This document shows, piece after piece, positions 16,650 to 24,570 of a stretch of 64,000 nt of DNA (positions within the stretch are counted from its first letter, which is position 1; each line of letters begins with the position of its first letter). Origin of the DNA: DTU013 sp964490975 (lineage in GTDB: Bacteria > Bacillota > Clostridia > Acetivibrionales > DTU013). Location: contig CAZBEQ010000017.1 in NCBI GenBank assembly GCA_964490975.1, positions 1 through 64,000 of the forward strand, written 5' to 3'. The notes under the pieces were generated by a model that was not told the DNA's origin, searched no databases, and worked only from the letters and a program-made list of their open reading frames with translations. The position numbers and the translations under genes are program-made.

Positions 16650-17198
16650 ATGATGGATAACAAGTTGATTGAAATGCAAAGGCTTTTAGGGGAAAACGGT
16701 ATTATCATTTGCTTTTCGGGCCGCTTTACACAAGGACTCATAGAAGAATTGGGAGAGGCGATCAAAAAGCATATGGAAAGTGAAGAAAAGCCTCAAAACA
16801 ATATCTTCAATGTTTTCTCCATTTTTATCGAACAGTCTCAGAATATAAAGAAATATGTCGTAAGTAAAGAAAACAGCAATGTTTATGAGGATATATCCGC
16901 CTCGGGAATAGTATGTATTGGCAAGTCAAATGACGGGTATTTCATCCGGTCCGGAAATTCTGTTGAGAATATTGATGTGCCTGTTATTAAGACTGGGCTT
17001 GATCGTGTTATTGGCAAAAGTAAGGATGAGTTGAAGCTTATGTATAAGGAACAACTCAAGAAGGAGCTTGAACCGGGGAAAAACGGTGCAGGCATCGGAT
17101 TTATCGACATGGCAAGGAAAGCAAGCCGGCCGATAGAATATTCCATTAAAAGAATTGATGATATTTATTCATTCTATGAGATAATGGTGATTGTTTAG
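16650..17198 (+). CDS. siaB: SiaB-family protein kinase (DUF6272)
   Basis: 182 residues, soluble. The length, the opening IIICFSGRFTQGLIEELG, the central NVFSIFIEQSQNIKKY and the GIGFIDMARKAS block match SiaB proteins, a divergent GHKL-type kinase family that phosphorylates SiaC on a Thr. It lies between the phosphatase gene and the SiaC gene, 12 bases before the latter, just as in characterised Sia operons. Start ATG 16650 after TAGGAGGCT; a second ATG follows immediately. The enzyme should oppose the SiaA phosphatase. Confidence 0.88.
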   Translation: MMDNKLIEMQRLLGENGIIICFSGRFTQGLIEELGEAIKKHMESEEKPQNNIFNVFSIFIEQSQNIKKYVVSKENSNVYEDISASGIVCIGKSNDGYFIRSGNSVENIDVPVIKTGLDRVIGKSKDELKLMYKEQLKKELEPGKNGAGIGFIDMARKASRPIEYSIKRIDDIYSFYEIMVIV

Positions 17199-17209
17199 GA
17201 GGAGTCGGA

Positions 17210-17599
17210 ATGGAAAATTTGAGTATTGAAAAAACAAAGGCAACACCTAGGGTAGATTTTAATGCCGAGAGTAAAACTCTTACGATAAAAGGACAGTCTT
17301 ATCCTGAAAACGCATTTAAATTTTATGAGCCAATATTCCTTTGGATGGATGAATTCTTTAAACAGATCGAAAATGAAGCATTAGTCAAATTGGAGCTTAG
17401 TATGCCCTATATAAATACCAGCAGTTCCAAGTGCATTATGATGATTCTGGAAAAATCCGAAGAAGCGAGTAATAATGGAAAAAACGTAGTTGTGAATTGG
17501 TATTATGATGCTGAAAATGATAATGAACTGGAGTGCGCTGAAGAATTCAAAGAGTTTGTTGAGCTTGAATTCAATATAATTCCGAAATCTGAAGAATGA
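17210..17599 (+). CDS. siaC: SiaC-family regulatory phosphoprotein (DUF1987)
   Basis: 129 residues. The fold signature of SiaC is clear: ESKTLTIKGQSYPENAFKFY near residues 20-40 and MPYINTSSSKCIM near residues 65-77; Thr70 sits where the phosphorylated Thr of Pseudomonas SiaC lies. WYYDAENDNELECAEEF closes the domain. In its dephosphorylated state SiaC binds and activates the SiaD cyclase, and SiaB phosphorylation releases it (family knowledge). Last gene of the operon; a hairpin terminator follows 35 bases downstream. Confidence 0.92.
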   Translation: MENLSIEKTKATPRVDFNAESKTLTIKGQSYPENAFKFYEPIFLWMDEFFKQIENEALVKLELSMPYINTSSSKCIMMILEKSEEASNNGKNVVVNWYYDAENDNELECAEEFKEFVELEFNIIPKSEE

Positions 17600-17633
17600 A
17601 ATATTACGTCTCCACTTCCAGATGCGAGGGAAC

Positions 17634-17676
17634 AAAAAAAACAGCGGCCTTCATTTTAAAAGTCGCTGTTTTTTGG
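17634..17676. terminator. Bidirectional hairpin terminator between the Sia operon and tRNA-Pro
   Basis: AACAGCG at about 17640 pairs with CGCTGTT at about 17664, flanked by A and T runs on both sides, so it can end the Sia operon on the plus strand and the tRNA transcript on the minus strand. Confidence 0.8.
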
Positions 17677-17679
17677 ATT

Positions 17680-17755
17680 TGGTCGGAGTGACAGGATTCG
17701 AACCTGCGGCATCTTGGTCCCAAACCAAGCGCGCTACCAACTGCGCTACACCCCG
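17680..17755 (-). tRNA. tRNA-Pro (anticodon TGG)
   Basis: On the minus strand the sequence starts CGGGGTG and ends CACTCCGACCA, which gives a seven-pair acceptor stem with one G-U, and has the CCA end encoded. The anticodon stem-loop is CTTGG TTTGGGA CCAAG, with anticodon TGG. The T arm carries GGTTCGAATCC. All normal tRNA positions are filled. The strand is opposite to the neighbouring protein genes. Confidence 0.96.
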
Positions 17756-17808
17756 TTATTCATTTGCCCCCGCGAAGCATTAAGTAATTTCAGCGCGACG
17801 CAAAGTAT

Positions 17809-17837
17809 ATTTTACTACACACTTGGCAATTAATCAA
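17809..17837 (-). promoter_or_regulatory. Probable promoter of the tRNA-Pro gene
   Basis: On the minus strand TTGATT (17837-17832) is separated by 17 bases from TAAAAT (17814-17809), about 50 bases before the tRNA. Confidence 0.5.
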
Positions 17838-17906
17838 TGGGAATCTGTTGCCAATAGCAACAAATATTTTAACCGTTTTGAAAGATTTTTGTAACAGTAT
17901 AATAAC

Positions 17907-17935
17907 TTGCTACCCTTGTACTACTACCTTATAAT
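17907..17935 (+). promoter_or_regulatory. Sigma-A type promoter for the ttcA-like gene
   Basis: TTGCTA (17907-17912), 17-base spacer, TATAAT (17930-17935). It leaves a leader of about 115 bases before the GTG start at 18056. The leader has GCGGGA/TTCCCG type complementarity around 17970-18023 but no riboswitch class that I recognise. Confidence 0.6.
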
Positions 17936-18055
17936 TAGATTATAGGACAAAAGGTAATATTTCTTTCCGCTGGGATATTTCCCGGTTTCAAAGAAATTAG
18001 CACTTTAACGGAACAAGCGGGATAAATAAAACGTTACAGGAAAAGCAGGTAAAAA

Positions 18056-18775
18056 GTGATATACGATAAAAGAATACTGGGACAGACGAGGAAGGCGATC
18101 CAGGATTACGACATGATCCACGAAGCTGACCGCATCGCCGTTGGAGTATCGGGCGGCAAGGATTCCCTGACTTTGCTGGCCACGTTGAGAAAGCTGATGG
18201 ACTTCTACCCCGCCAGATTTGAAATCAAAGCGATAACGCTGGCAATGGGGATCGGCGAACCGGATTATTCACCGGTCAGGGAGCTCTGCAAGGAAATCGG
18301 CGTTGAATACATAGTTGAAGATACATATATCGGAAAAATCGTTTTTGAAGCAAGACAGGAGAAAAATCCCTGCTCCCTATGCGCAAATCTCCGACGCGGC
18401 GCACTGAACAACACGGCCCTGAAGTACGGCTGTAACAAGGTGGCGCTGGCCCATAACCGCGACGATATCGTAGAGACACTGCTTTTAAGCACCTTTTATG
18501 AAGGCCGTATCCACTCGTTCTCTCCGGTCACTTATCTGGACAGGAAAGGTGTACATGTAATAAGACCGCTGATATATGTCGAAGAAAAGCAAATAAAGGC
18601 TTTCATAAAGTCCAACAACATACAGGTCGTTCACAATCCCTGCACCGCAAACGGACATACAAAGCGGCAGTACATAAAGGAACTGCTAACAGAGCTATCA
18701 TTGGAAAACAGAGAAATAAAAAACAACATATTCGGTGCCATAAGGCGCTCAGGGCTTGACGGCTGGCATGATTAA
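18056..18775 (+). CDS. TtcA/TilS-family tRNA-thiolating ATP pyrophosphatase
   Basis: 239 residues. PP-loop motif GVSGGKDSLTLL near residue 30, Cys pair NPCSLCANLRRG near residues 105-113, AHNRDDIVETLL and a further Cys in NPCTANGHTKRQ near 195. This Cys arrangement is what TtcA-type enzymes use for an iron-sulfur cluster in making 2-thiocytidine at tRNA position 32. In Clostridia many related proteins exist with uncertain tRNA targets, so TtcA-like is a safer name than ttcA. Start GTG at 18056 behind GCAGGT. It stands alone behind its own promoter, next to but opposite in strand to a tRNA gene. Confidence 0.85.
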   Translation: MIYDKRILGQTRKAIQDYDMIHEADRIAVGVSGGKDSLTLLATLRKLMDFYPARFEIKAITLAMGIGEPDYSPVRELCKEIGVEYIVEDTYIGKIVFEARQEKNPCSLCANLRRGALNNTALKYGCNKVALAHNRDDIVETLLLSTFYEGRIHSFSPVTYLDRKGVHVIRPLIYVEEKQIKAFIKSNNIQVVHNPCTANGHTKRQYIKELLTELSLENREIKNNIFGAIRRSGLDGWHD

Positions 18776-18874
18776 ACAGATCGATTAACAAGCCCGAATA
18801 CAGAGCCTTATTAGATGGTTCGAATATACGGCTAAAAACCGGCTCAAATAAACGACACAATTACGGAGGTCAAA

Positions 18875-21793
18875 ATGTTTATGAACAAAGGAAAAAGCAA
18901 ATACATGGCTGCTGCTTTAGCTGCCATTATGCTGCTGACACCGGTCATATCTGCGGATGTATATGCCGCCGACCCTACTGCGGCAAATCTCATACATGAG
19001 GAAAAGAGCGCACAGACAGTTACCCATGGTGTCACGCTTGAAAACCTTATCAGGTTTACAAAAGACGGATGGTACAATTTCCACATACTCAAAGTGGATT
19101 TGTCCAATAAATACTTAAGTGTGGACACATTAACAAATATCGAATCCTTCTCAAAGCGGGCTTCTGCCAAGAAGCTCGCTGAACAAAGCGGAGCCGTAGC
19201 TGCAGTCAATGGAAGCTTTTTCACTCCTGCAGGCACCGGTATTGGTTATCCTGTAGGAGTAATAGTTGAGTCCTCGGATATACAGTGCGCCTCCGATAAC
19301 ATAAATAAATACAGCAATTCAATGGCATCACTGTCTGTCACAAACGATAAGCAGATGCTGCTGAACTTCTGGAAGGCAGATATGAACCTGGCATCCGGGA
19401 GCGGAGCTTCGGTTCCCTTCCAGCACTACAATAAGGCCAACAGTAACGGCTACAAAGAAATATATATATACGATAATAAGTGGGGAAAGTATGCTGTCGG
19501 TGCAACACCCGAAATGCCTGACCTGTTCCAGATGGTAGTGGAGAACGGTGTAGTGACGAAGCTCATCACAGGTGAGCCGGCTATTGTATTACCTGAAAAC
19601 GGTTTTGTCGCCGTTACTCGTACAGCTGGGGCAGAAAAGCTAAAAAGCGCCTTCCTGCTGGGTGATAAAGTATCAATGAATATCAATACTACCCCTGACT
19701 GGAAGGATATAAAGATGTCCGTGTCGGGCAGCGCCATTCTTGTCGAAAATGGAACGATCCCATCAAAATTCTCTTTTACAGCAACAGACACAGTTGTAAA
19801 AAGCCCAAAAACGGCACTCGGTTTCTCAAAGGATGGTAAGATGCTGTATTTTGTTACTGTAGACGGCAGGCAAACTGCAAGCATAGGCTTGACTCTCAAG
19901 GACATGGCGCTTTTCATGCAGAGTATAGGCGCCTACAATGCCATCAACATGGACGGCGGCGGGTCAACGACTATGGTTGCCAGGCCTCTTGGCGAGACCG
20001 GCGTCAAAGTCATGAACAAACCCTCAGATGGAGTTTCCAGAGCGGTGATCAACGGTGTCGGAGTATTCACCTCGGCACCTCAGTCAGAGCTTGCTGGACT
20101 TATCATAGAAAACAACGACAGATATATGTTTACCAATACCACAAAAACCTTCACAGTAAAGGGCTATGATAAATTTAACAACCCGGTGGAAATAGATCCT
20201 TCCGCCATAAAATGGAGCATATCCGGAGTTAAGGGCAAGTTTGAGGGCAATGTGTTCCGTCCTAGTACATACGGAGAAGGAGTAGTAAAGGCAAGCATCG
20301 GTAAAATTAGAGGAACAAAGAGCATCAGCGTTCTGTCAAAGCCTGCGGCTATAAAAATAAACAGCTCCGAATTAAAGCTGCCAGTCGGAAAATCAAAGGC
20401 ATTTACAGTAACCGGCATAAACCCGAGAGGTTATACAGCCACAATAGACCCAAACGATCTGGATTGGGTGGTCACTAACGAACTGGGTTCAGTTAAAGAT
20501 GGCGTATTTACAGCCGAGAAAAGAGGAGCGGGATACATAGACGCATCCATTGGAGATGCTCATGCCTATTGCTATGTTTCGATCTCTTCCGACATATTAA
20601 CAGTAGTGGATGAATTCGAAGAACTCAATGGTTCATTCCAATCATATCCTACAACAGTTGAAGGCTACATTGATTTAACAGATGAGCAAAAAACATCCGG
20701 TTCTAGTTCGTGCAAGCTGGAATACAATTTTACCACTAATACCGACGTGTCACGTGCGGTTTACTATGTACTGCCCGGTGAAGGGTATACGATCGAAGCT
20801 GATACTTCCAGGATAGGACTCCAGGTATATAACGACCATGAAAATTCAGGCTGGCTGAGGGCTGAACTGATCGATGCAGACGGTAAGAAGCAGGTCGTTG
20901 ATCTTGCCAATCCCATGGATTGGACTGGCTGGAAGTATGTCGATGCCTCTGTTGAGCATGTCAAAATGCCAGCCAAACTTAAAAAGCTATATCTTGTCCA
21001 GGTCAATCCGGATCAGGATGCAGGCTGTCTGTATCTTGACGACCTGACGATGACAGTGAGCGGATACCCGACGTTGGAAGGCACAGAAATTCCGGAGAAT
21101 ACTCCCTTCAAGGATGAGCAAAATGTTGCAGTAAGTTTCAAAAAGGCTACCTCCGATTCGTTCCGCTTCGGTGTTGTCGGGCAGTCAACAAAGCCTGCTA
21201 ATGATACTGAAAAGAAACTTGTCAAGTTATTCGCAAACACTGTGTCGAAGTATCTCGAAGTCGGCGCGGTAGTCGGCAGCGGCTCTCATGAGTCGATAAC
21301 GAGCCTTGTCAAGAAGAAACCGGTAATCGCTACGCACACTGTCGATCTCAAGAGCACTAAAGCTGTTGATTATAAATACTCGGTCACCGACTACAAAAAC
21401 AGCAGGTTTATAAAGCTGGATACAAGGAAAAAAGGCCTCAGGCTAAGTGATCCCGACCAGTGGAACAAATTCCTCAGGGATCTTGAATCCTTCAAGGGCA
21501 AAAACGTGTTCATCCTTATGGGTACTGATCCTGATTCATTCACCGACAAGCTTGAGCTCAAGCTGTTCAAAGAGACCTTAAAGGATTACAGATTCGATAC
21601 GCTCAAGAATGTGTCTGTTATCTACAACGGTGATGAGAATGACTGCAGCCTTGAAAACGGTGTCAGGTATTTTGAAACAGCAGGATATGCGGTTCCCGGT
21701 ACAGAGTCTGGTGAAACTGCCAATGCCCAGTATCTGCTTGTAACCGTCAAGGGCAATTCGGTGACATATGTGTATAAGGCCTTGAACCCATAA
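18875..21793 (+). CDS. Secreted phosphodiester glycosidase with Ig-like repeats and a degenerate phosphoesterase-like tail
   Basis: 972 residues. Signal peptide at 1-31 (AAALAAIMLLTPVISADVYA). Residues about 60-405 are a phosphodiester glycosidase (NAGPA-type) domain, with AAVNGSFFTP, DMALFMQSIGAYNAINMDGGGSTTMVARP and ISRAV-like SRAVINGVGVF. Two bacterial Ig-like domains follow (about 410-490 and 490-570), then a jelly-roll-like region (about 580-720, DDLTMTVSGYP). The last 230 residues have the strand pattern of a calcineurin-type phosphoesterase (FRFGVVGQST, VGAVVGSGSH, VFILMGTDPDSFTDKLE) but the metal-binding Asp/His/Asn set is not evident. Likely acts on wall polymers or exopolysaccharide outside the cell. 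RBS ACGGAGGT precedes ATG 18875. Confidence 0.85.
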   Translation: MFMNKGKSKYMAAALAAIMLLTPVISADVYAADPTAANLIHEEKSAQTVTHGVTLENLIRFTKDGWYNFHILKVDLSNKYLSVDTLTNIESFSKRASAKKLAEQSGAVAAVNGSFFTPAGTGIGYPVGVIVESSDIQCASDNINKYSNSMASLSVTNDKQMLLNFWKADMNLASGSGASVPFQHYNKANSNGYKEIYIYDNKWGKYAVGATPEMPDLFQMVVENGVVTKLITGEPAIVLPENGFVAVTRTAGAEKLKSAFLLGDKVSMNINTTPDWKDIKMSVSGSAILVENGTIPSKFSFTATDTVVKSPKTALGFSKDGKMLYFVTVDGRQTASIGLTLKDMALFMQSIGAYNAINMDGGGSTTMVARPLGETGVKVMNKPSDGVSRAVINGVGVFTSAPQSELAGLIIENNDRYMFTNTTKTFTVKGYDKFNNPVEIDPSAIKWSISGVKGKFEGNVFRPSTYGEGVVKASIGKIRGTKSISVLSKPAAIKINSSELKLPVGKSKAFTVTGINPRGYTATIDPNDLDWVVTNELGSVKDGVFTAEKRGAGYIDASIGDAHAYCYVSISSDILTVVDEFEELNGSFQSYPTTVEGYIDLTDEQKTSGSSSCKLEYNFTTNTDVSRAVYYVLPGEGYTIEADTSRIGLQVYNDHENSGWLRAELIDADGKKQVVDLANPMDWTGWKYVDASVEHVKMPAKLKKLYLVQVNPDQDAGCLYLDDLTMTVSGYPTLEGTEIPENTPFKDEQNVAVSFKKATSDSFRFGVVGQSTKPANDTEKKLVKLFANTVSKYLEVGAVVGSGSHESITSLVKKKPVIATHTVDLKSTKAVDYKYSVTDYKNSRFIKLDTRKKGLRLSDPDQWNKFLRDLESFKGKNVFILMGTDPDSFTDKLELKLFKETLKDYRFDTLKNVSVIYNGDENDCSLENGVRYFETAGYAVPGTESGETANAQYLLVTVKGNSVTYVYKALNP

Positions 21794-21825
21794 GCAAGTG
21801 CCTGATTATTATGACTTCTTGGATA

Positions 21826-21872
21826 AAGCCCGATACAGCTGCAATAAAGCTATATCGGCTTTTCTTTTTTTA
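21826..21872 (+). terminator. Terminator of the glycosidase gene
   Basis: AAAGCCCGATACAGCT and AGCTATATCGGCTTT form a long stem followed by a T-rich run (TTCTTTTTTT). Confidence 0.85.
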
Positions 21873-21901
21873 GGCAACATTTCCGGAATCGCTCCACGAC
21901 C

Positions 21902-22492
21902 TTATTGCTGTGCAACTGCGTACAAGTGCTTGTTTCTGTGGAATAAGTCTTTGAGCTTCTCCATATCTGCTGGCTCAAGGGTTTTTTCAGCGTATTCCAT
22001 TATTCCCTGTACTTCTTCTATAGTTATACCATCCTCAAAGGTATTGTATACTTTCTGCATATCGTCATTATCGATTTTGCTTAGTATTAAGCCCAGGGTT
22101 ATTTTGTCCCTGAGGCTTAGTTCTTTTGCCAACCACCGTGCATCGTCTGCCGTTAACTCGCTGCTGAGAGGACTGTCCCCTTCGATAGGACTGTCCCCTT
22201 CGGTAGAACTGTCCCCCTCGATAGAACCGTCCCCCTCGATAGAACCGTCCCCTTCGGTAGAACTGTCCCCCTCGGTAGAACTGTCCCCTTCGGGAGAACC
22301 GTCCCCTTCGGGAGAACTGTCCCCTTCGGGAGAACTGTCCCCCTCGATAGAACTGTCCCCTTTAAGGAGCATAGTCAAATCGGATAAGCGAACATTAAAG
22401 TATATACGCAATACCACAGCATTTACTATAAGCATTAATATAAATAAGATAGTCAACGTTCTCAAAAAGCAACGGACATTGAAATTTCCCAT
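21902..22492 (-). CDS. One-pass membrane protein with a six-residue tandem repeat
   Basis: 196 residues. A membrane helix at about 10-30 (LTILFILMLIVNAVVLRIYF) is followed by ten tandem copies of a hexapeptide of the form GDSSxE (x is I, P or T, with some GDGS or GDSP variants), at about residues 39-100, then a charged helical domain of about 90 residues (LTADDARWLAKELSLRDKI to the end). The repeat is likely a flexible acidic spacer that holds the C-terminal helical part away from the membrane. Start ATG 22492 lies inside the galU terminator region with only a weak ribosome-binding site. I do not recognise the C-terminal domain. Confidence 0.65.
   Translation of the reverse strand: MGNFNVRCFLRTLTILFILMLIVNAVVLRIYFNVRLSDLTMLLKGDSSIEGDSSPEGDSSPEGDGSPEGDSSTEGDSSTEGDGSIEGDGSIEGDSSTEGDSPIEGDSPLSSELTADDARWLAKELSLRDKITLGLILSKIDNDDMQKVYNTFEDGITIEEVQGIMEYAEKTLEPADMEKLKDLFHRNKHLYAVAQQ
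22165..22360. repeat. 18-bp tandem repeat array inside the membrane-protein gene
   Basis: About eleven copies of an 18-base unit of the form GGACAGTTCTACCGAAGG (minus strand), with point variants at the Ser/Pro/Thr/Ile codon. The unit length is a multiple of three, so copy number can change without breaking the frame. Confidence 0.9.
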
Positions 22493-22493
22493 A

Positions 22494-22530
22494 AAAATAA
22501 TACCTGTAATTTCTTTTACAGGTATTATTT
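22494..22530 (-). terminator. Terminator of galU
   Basis: A near-perfect stem AATAATACCTGTAA / TTTACAGGTATTATT with a four-base loop, 25-60 bases after the galU stop. The symmetric A/T flanks would let it work in either direction. Confidence 0.85.
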
Positions 22531-22553
22531 ACACTATAGATGTTTGGTATTCA

Positions 22554-23426
22554 TTACAATGTATCCACTGTTTTTTTAAGATAAGATGTAAACTCGTCCT
22601 TCAGTTCATCTCGTTTCAGCGCAAATTCAATAGTTGCCTCAAGGAAGCCTAGCTTATTTCCCACATCATACCGTTTTCCGACAAAATCATAAGCATAAAC
22701 CGAATTTGATGAAAGCAGAGCCCTCAACGCATCCGTCAGCTGTATTTCCCCACCTTTTCCCGGAGTTGCCTTCTCCAGATATGTGAAAATCTCAGGCGTT
22801 ATTATGTACCTGCCAAGTATGGCCACATTGGATGGAGCCTTATCACGATCAGGTTTCTCTACCATATCCTCCACCCTATAGATCCGTTCACCGATCCCAG
22901 TGCCCTTTATAATACCATATTTCGAAACATCACTATCAGGCACATGCTGTACACCCAGAATAGTTGTATTATACTGCTCATAGACATCAATCATCTGCTT
23001 AAGGCAGGGCACGCCGGAGTCTACGATATCATCTCCGAGAAGCACAGCAAAAGGCTCATTATCTATAAAGGAGCGGGCGCAATAAATGGCATGTCCGAGT
23101 CCTCTCGGCTCCTTCTGCCTGATGTAGTTCACATTTGCCAGATTTGATATGTCCTGTACCAGTGACAGTAATTCCTCTTCACCTTTCTTTTTGAGCATGT
23201 CCTCGAGCTCGTAGGATTTGTCGAAATGGTCTTCTATGGCCCTCTTTCCGCGGCCGGTAACAATCAGGATGTCTTCGATGCCGGATGCAACAGCCTCTTC
23301 GATAATATACTGAATAGTGGGCTTGTCTACTATGGGAAGCATTTCTTTAGGCTGCGCCTTGGTGGCAGGCAGAAATCTGGTGCCCATCCCAGCTGCCGGA
23401 ATTACGGCTTTACGAACCTTCAACAT
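22554..23426 (-). CDS. galU: UTP-glucose-1-phosphate uridylyltransferase
   Basis: 290 residues. Nucleotidyltransferase motif AAGMGTRFLPATKAQPKEMLPI near the N terminus (split here: GMGTRFLPATKA and PKEMLPI), the sugar-binding region MVEKPDRDKAPSNVAILGRY and KGGEIQLTDALR are typical of GalU. It makes UDP-glucose for wall polymer, exopolysaccharide and glycolipid synthesis. ATG 23426 has GGGGGAG six bases upstream; a GTG at 23432 would overlap that site and is unlikely. Monocistronic between its promoter and the hairpin terminator. Confidence 0.95.
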   Translation of the reverse strand: MLKVRKAVIPAAGMGTRFLPATKAQPKEMLPIVDKPTIQYIIEEAVASGIEDILIVTGRGKRAIEDHFDKSYELEDMLKKKGEEELLSLVQDISNLANVNYIRQKEPRGLGHAIYCARSFIDNEPFAVLLGDDIVDSGVPCLKQMIDVYEQYNTTILGVQHVPDSDVSKYGIIKGTGIGERIYRVEDMVEKPDRDKAPSNVAILGRYIITPEIFTYLEKATPGKGGEIQLTDALRALLSSNSVYAYDFVGKRYDVGNKLGFLEATIEFALKRDELKDEFTSYLKKTVDTL

Positions 23427-23484
23427 TATCACTCCCCCATCAACAGTTTATTGCAACATTATACTTTTGTATAACATTTACATT

Positions 23485-23513
23485 ATTATACACTATATCA
23501 TGGCAGTATTAAA
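23485..23513 (-). promoter_or_regulatory. Probable galU promoter
   Basis: On the minus strand TTTAAT (23513-23508), 17-base spacer, TATAAT (23490-23485), about 60 bases before the galU start. The -35 box is weak; a second TATAAT lies closer to the gene. Confidence 0.5.
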
Positions 23514-23629
23514 CATAATAATTTACGCCGACACAAACAAAACACGGCAAAATCATGAACAACCATTGGCACCTTAGTTTTGAGATAATCAGACCGATCC
23601 TTACTATAAAGTCCGGTTCTTACCAATTC

Positions 23630-23658
23630 TTGACATTTGATCGTGTGTAATATAAATT
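23630..23658 (+). promoter_or_regulatory. Probable promoter of the RMD1-family pair
   Basis: Consensus -35 TTGACA (23630-23635), 17-base spacer, TAAATT (23653-23658), about 65 bases before the first start codon. Confidence 0.55.
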
Positions 23659-23727
23659 TGTTATTATAAATCGTTCATAGGGTAATAATCATATAAATGT
23701 AAAGTTCTCACAAGGCTGGAGGATCAT

Positions 23728-24552
23728 ATGGTACATTTCGAATTCAAGGCTTATGCTGTACTAAACGAGATCGACCTGAACAAAATCGCAGTCAGCTGCG
23801 GAATCCCCAAGAAATATACCTGGGAAGAGCCTCTCATACTGCATAAGGATCTCATGCAAAAGATATTAGGTAAGGAATTTGAAGAAAACAGCAGAGTATT
23901 TATATTCTCCTTTGGCTGTATAATACTTGTCAATGTGCCGGAGAGTGAAATGCCCTCCCTTCTGAAATATATAAAGGAGTTCGAGCCCGAGCTGGACTTG
24001 AACAGCTGGAGCAGTTATACGGACGAGTACGAAATCCGTGTAGATCAGGGAGGTCACCTGAAAATTACCGATGCATACGCCGTTGTTCCCAAGTATGAGT
24101 TATTCTATACGGAACTGGCTGCAACAATAATTGCTAAATCAGTTGCTATGGAAAAAACCGAATACGAGCTCGGGAAAATATTCGACAAGCTGGAAACAAT
24201 GATAGACCGTCTGGAACGCGGCCAACTGCATATCGGAAACAGAGAGCTTGCAAGGACTACCGCCAGGGTGACAAGGCACCAGTACAATACGCTCAGCTAT
24301 ATCATGATACTGGATAAGCCCGATATCACATGGAGCAGCAGTGACGCGGCACTTTTCTATGAAAAAATGTCGGACTTTTTCGAATTGAATGACCGTTACA
24401 CAATACTGACAAAAAAAGCGGATATACTTAACAATGTAATAAATGGCTTTTCGTCAATAAGCCACTCCATAAGAGGACTTTTTGTCGAATGGATAATAGT
24501 ACTGCTGATCGTCGTTGAGGTCATACTGATGATCATGGACCTGGTTCTATAA
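23728..24552 (+). CDS. RMD1/YagE (DUF155) family protein, copy 1
   Basis: 274 residues. It has the conserved plan of the DUF155 family: an N-terminal half with EEPLILHK and VFIFSFGCIILVNV, a central block ELAATIIAKSVAMEKTEYELG, the helical part with DKLETMIDRLERGQLHIGNRELARTTAR, and a C-terminal membrane helix (about 250-272, WIIVLLIVVEVILMIMDLVL). In eukaryotes family members sit in the mitochondrial inner membrane (yeast RMD1, human RMND1); the bacterial role is unknown. RBS GGAGG before ATG 23728. Followed after 18 bases by a paralogue on the same strand. Confidence 0.8.
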   Translation: MVHFEFKAYAVLNEIDLNKIAVSCGIPKKYTWEEPLILHKDLMQKILGKEFEENSRVFIFSFGCIILVNVPESEMPSLLKYIKEFEPELDLNSWSSYTDEYEIRVDQGGHLKITDAYAVVPKYELFYTELAATIIAKSVAMEKTEYELGKIFDKLETMIDRLERGQLHIGNRELARTTARVTRHQYNTLSYIMILDKPDITWSSSDAALFYEKMSDFFELNDRYTILTKKADILNNVINGFSSISHSIRGLFVEWIIVLLIVVEVILMIMDLVL

Positions 24553-24570
24553 AACCAATAGGAGAATGTA

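Noticed and set aside
22165..22360. Repeats resembling a CRISPR array or an iteron origin
   Set aside because: The unit is 18 bp, without spacers, and is in frame inside a coherent protein.
21798..22652. Plus-strand open frame of 284 codons over the repeat gene and the end of galU
   Set aside because: It runs antisense through the galU terminator and the repeat array, has no ribosome-binding site, and has odd composition (Ser/Pro repeats).
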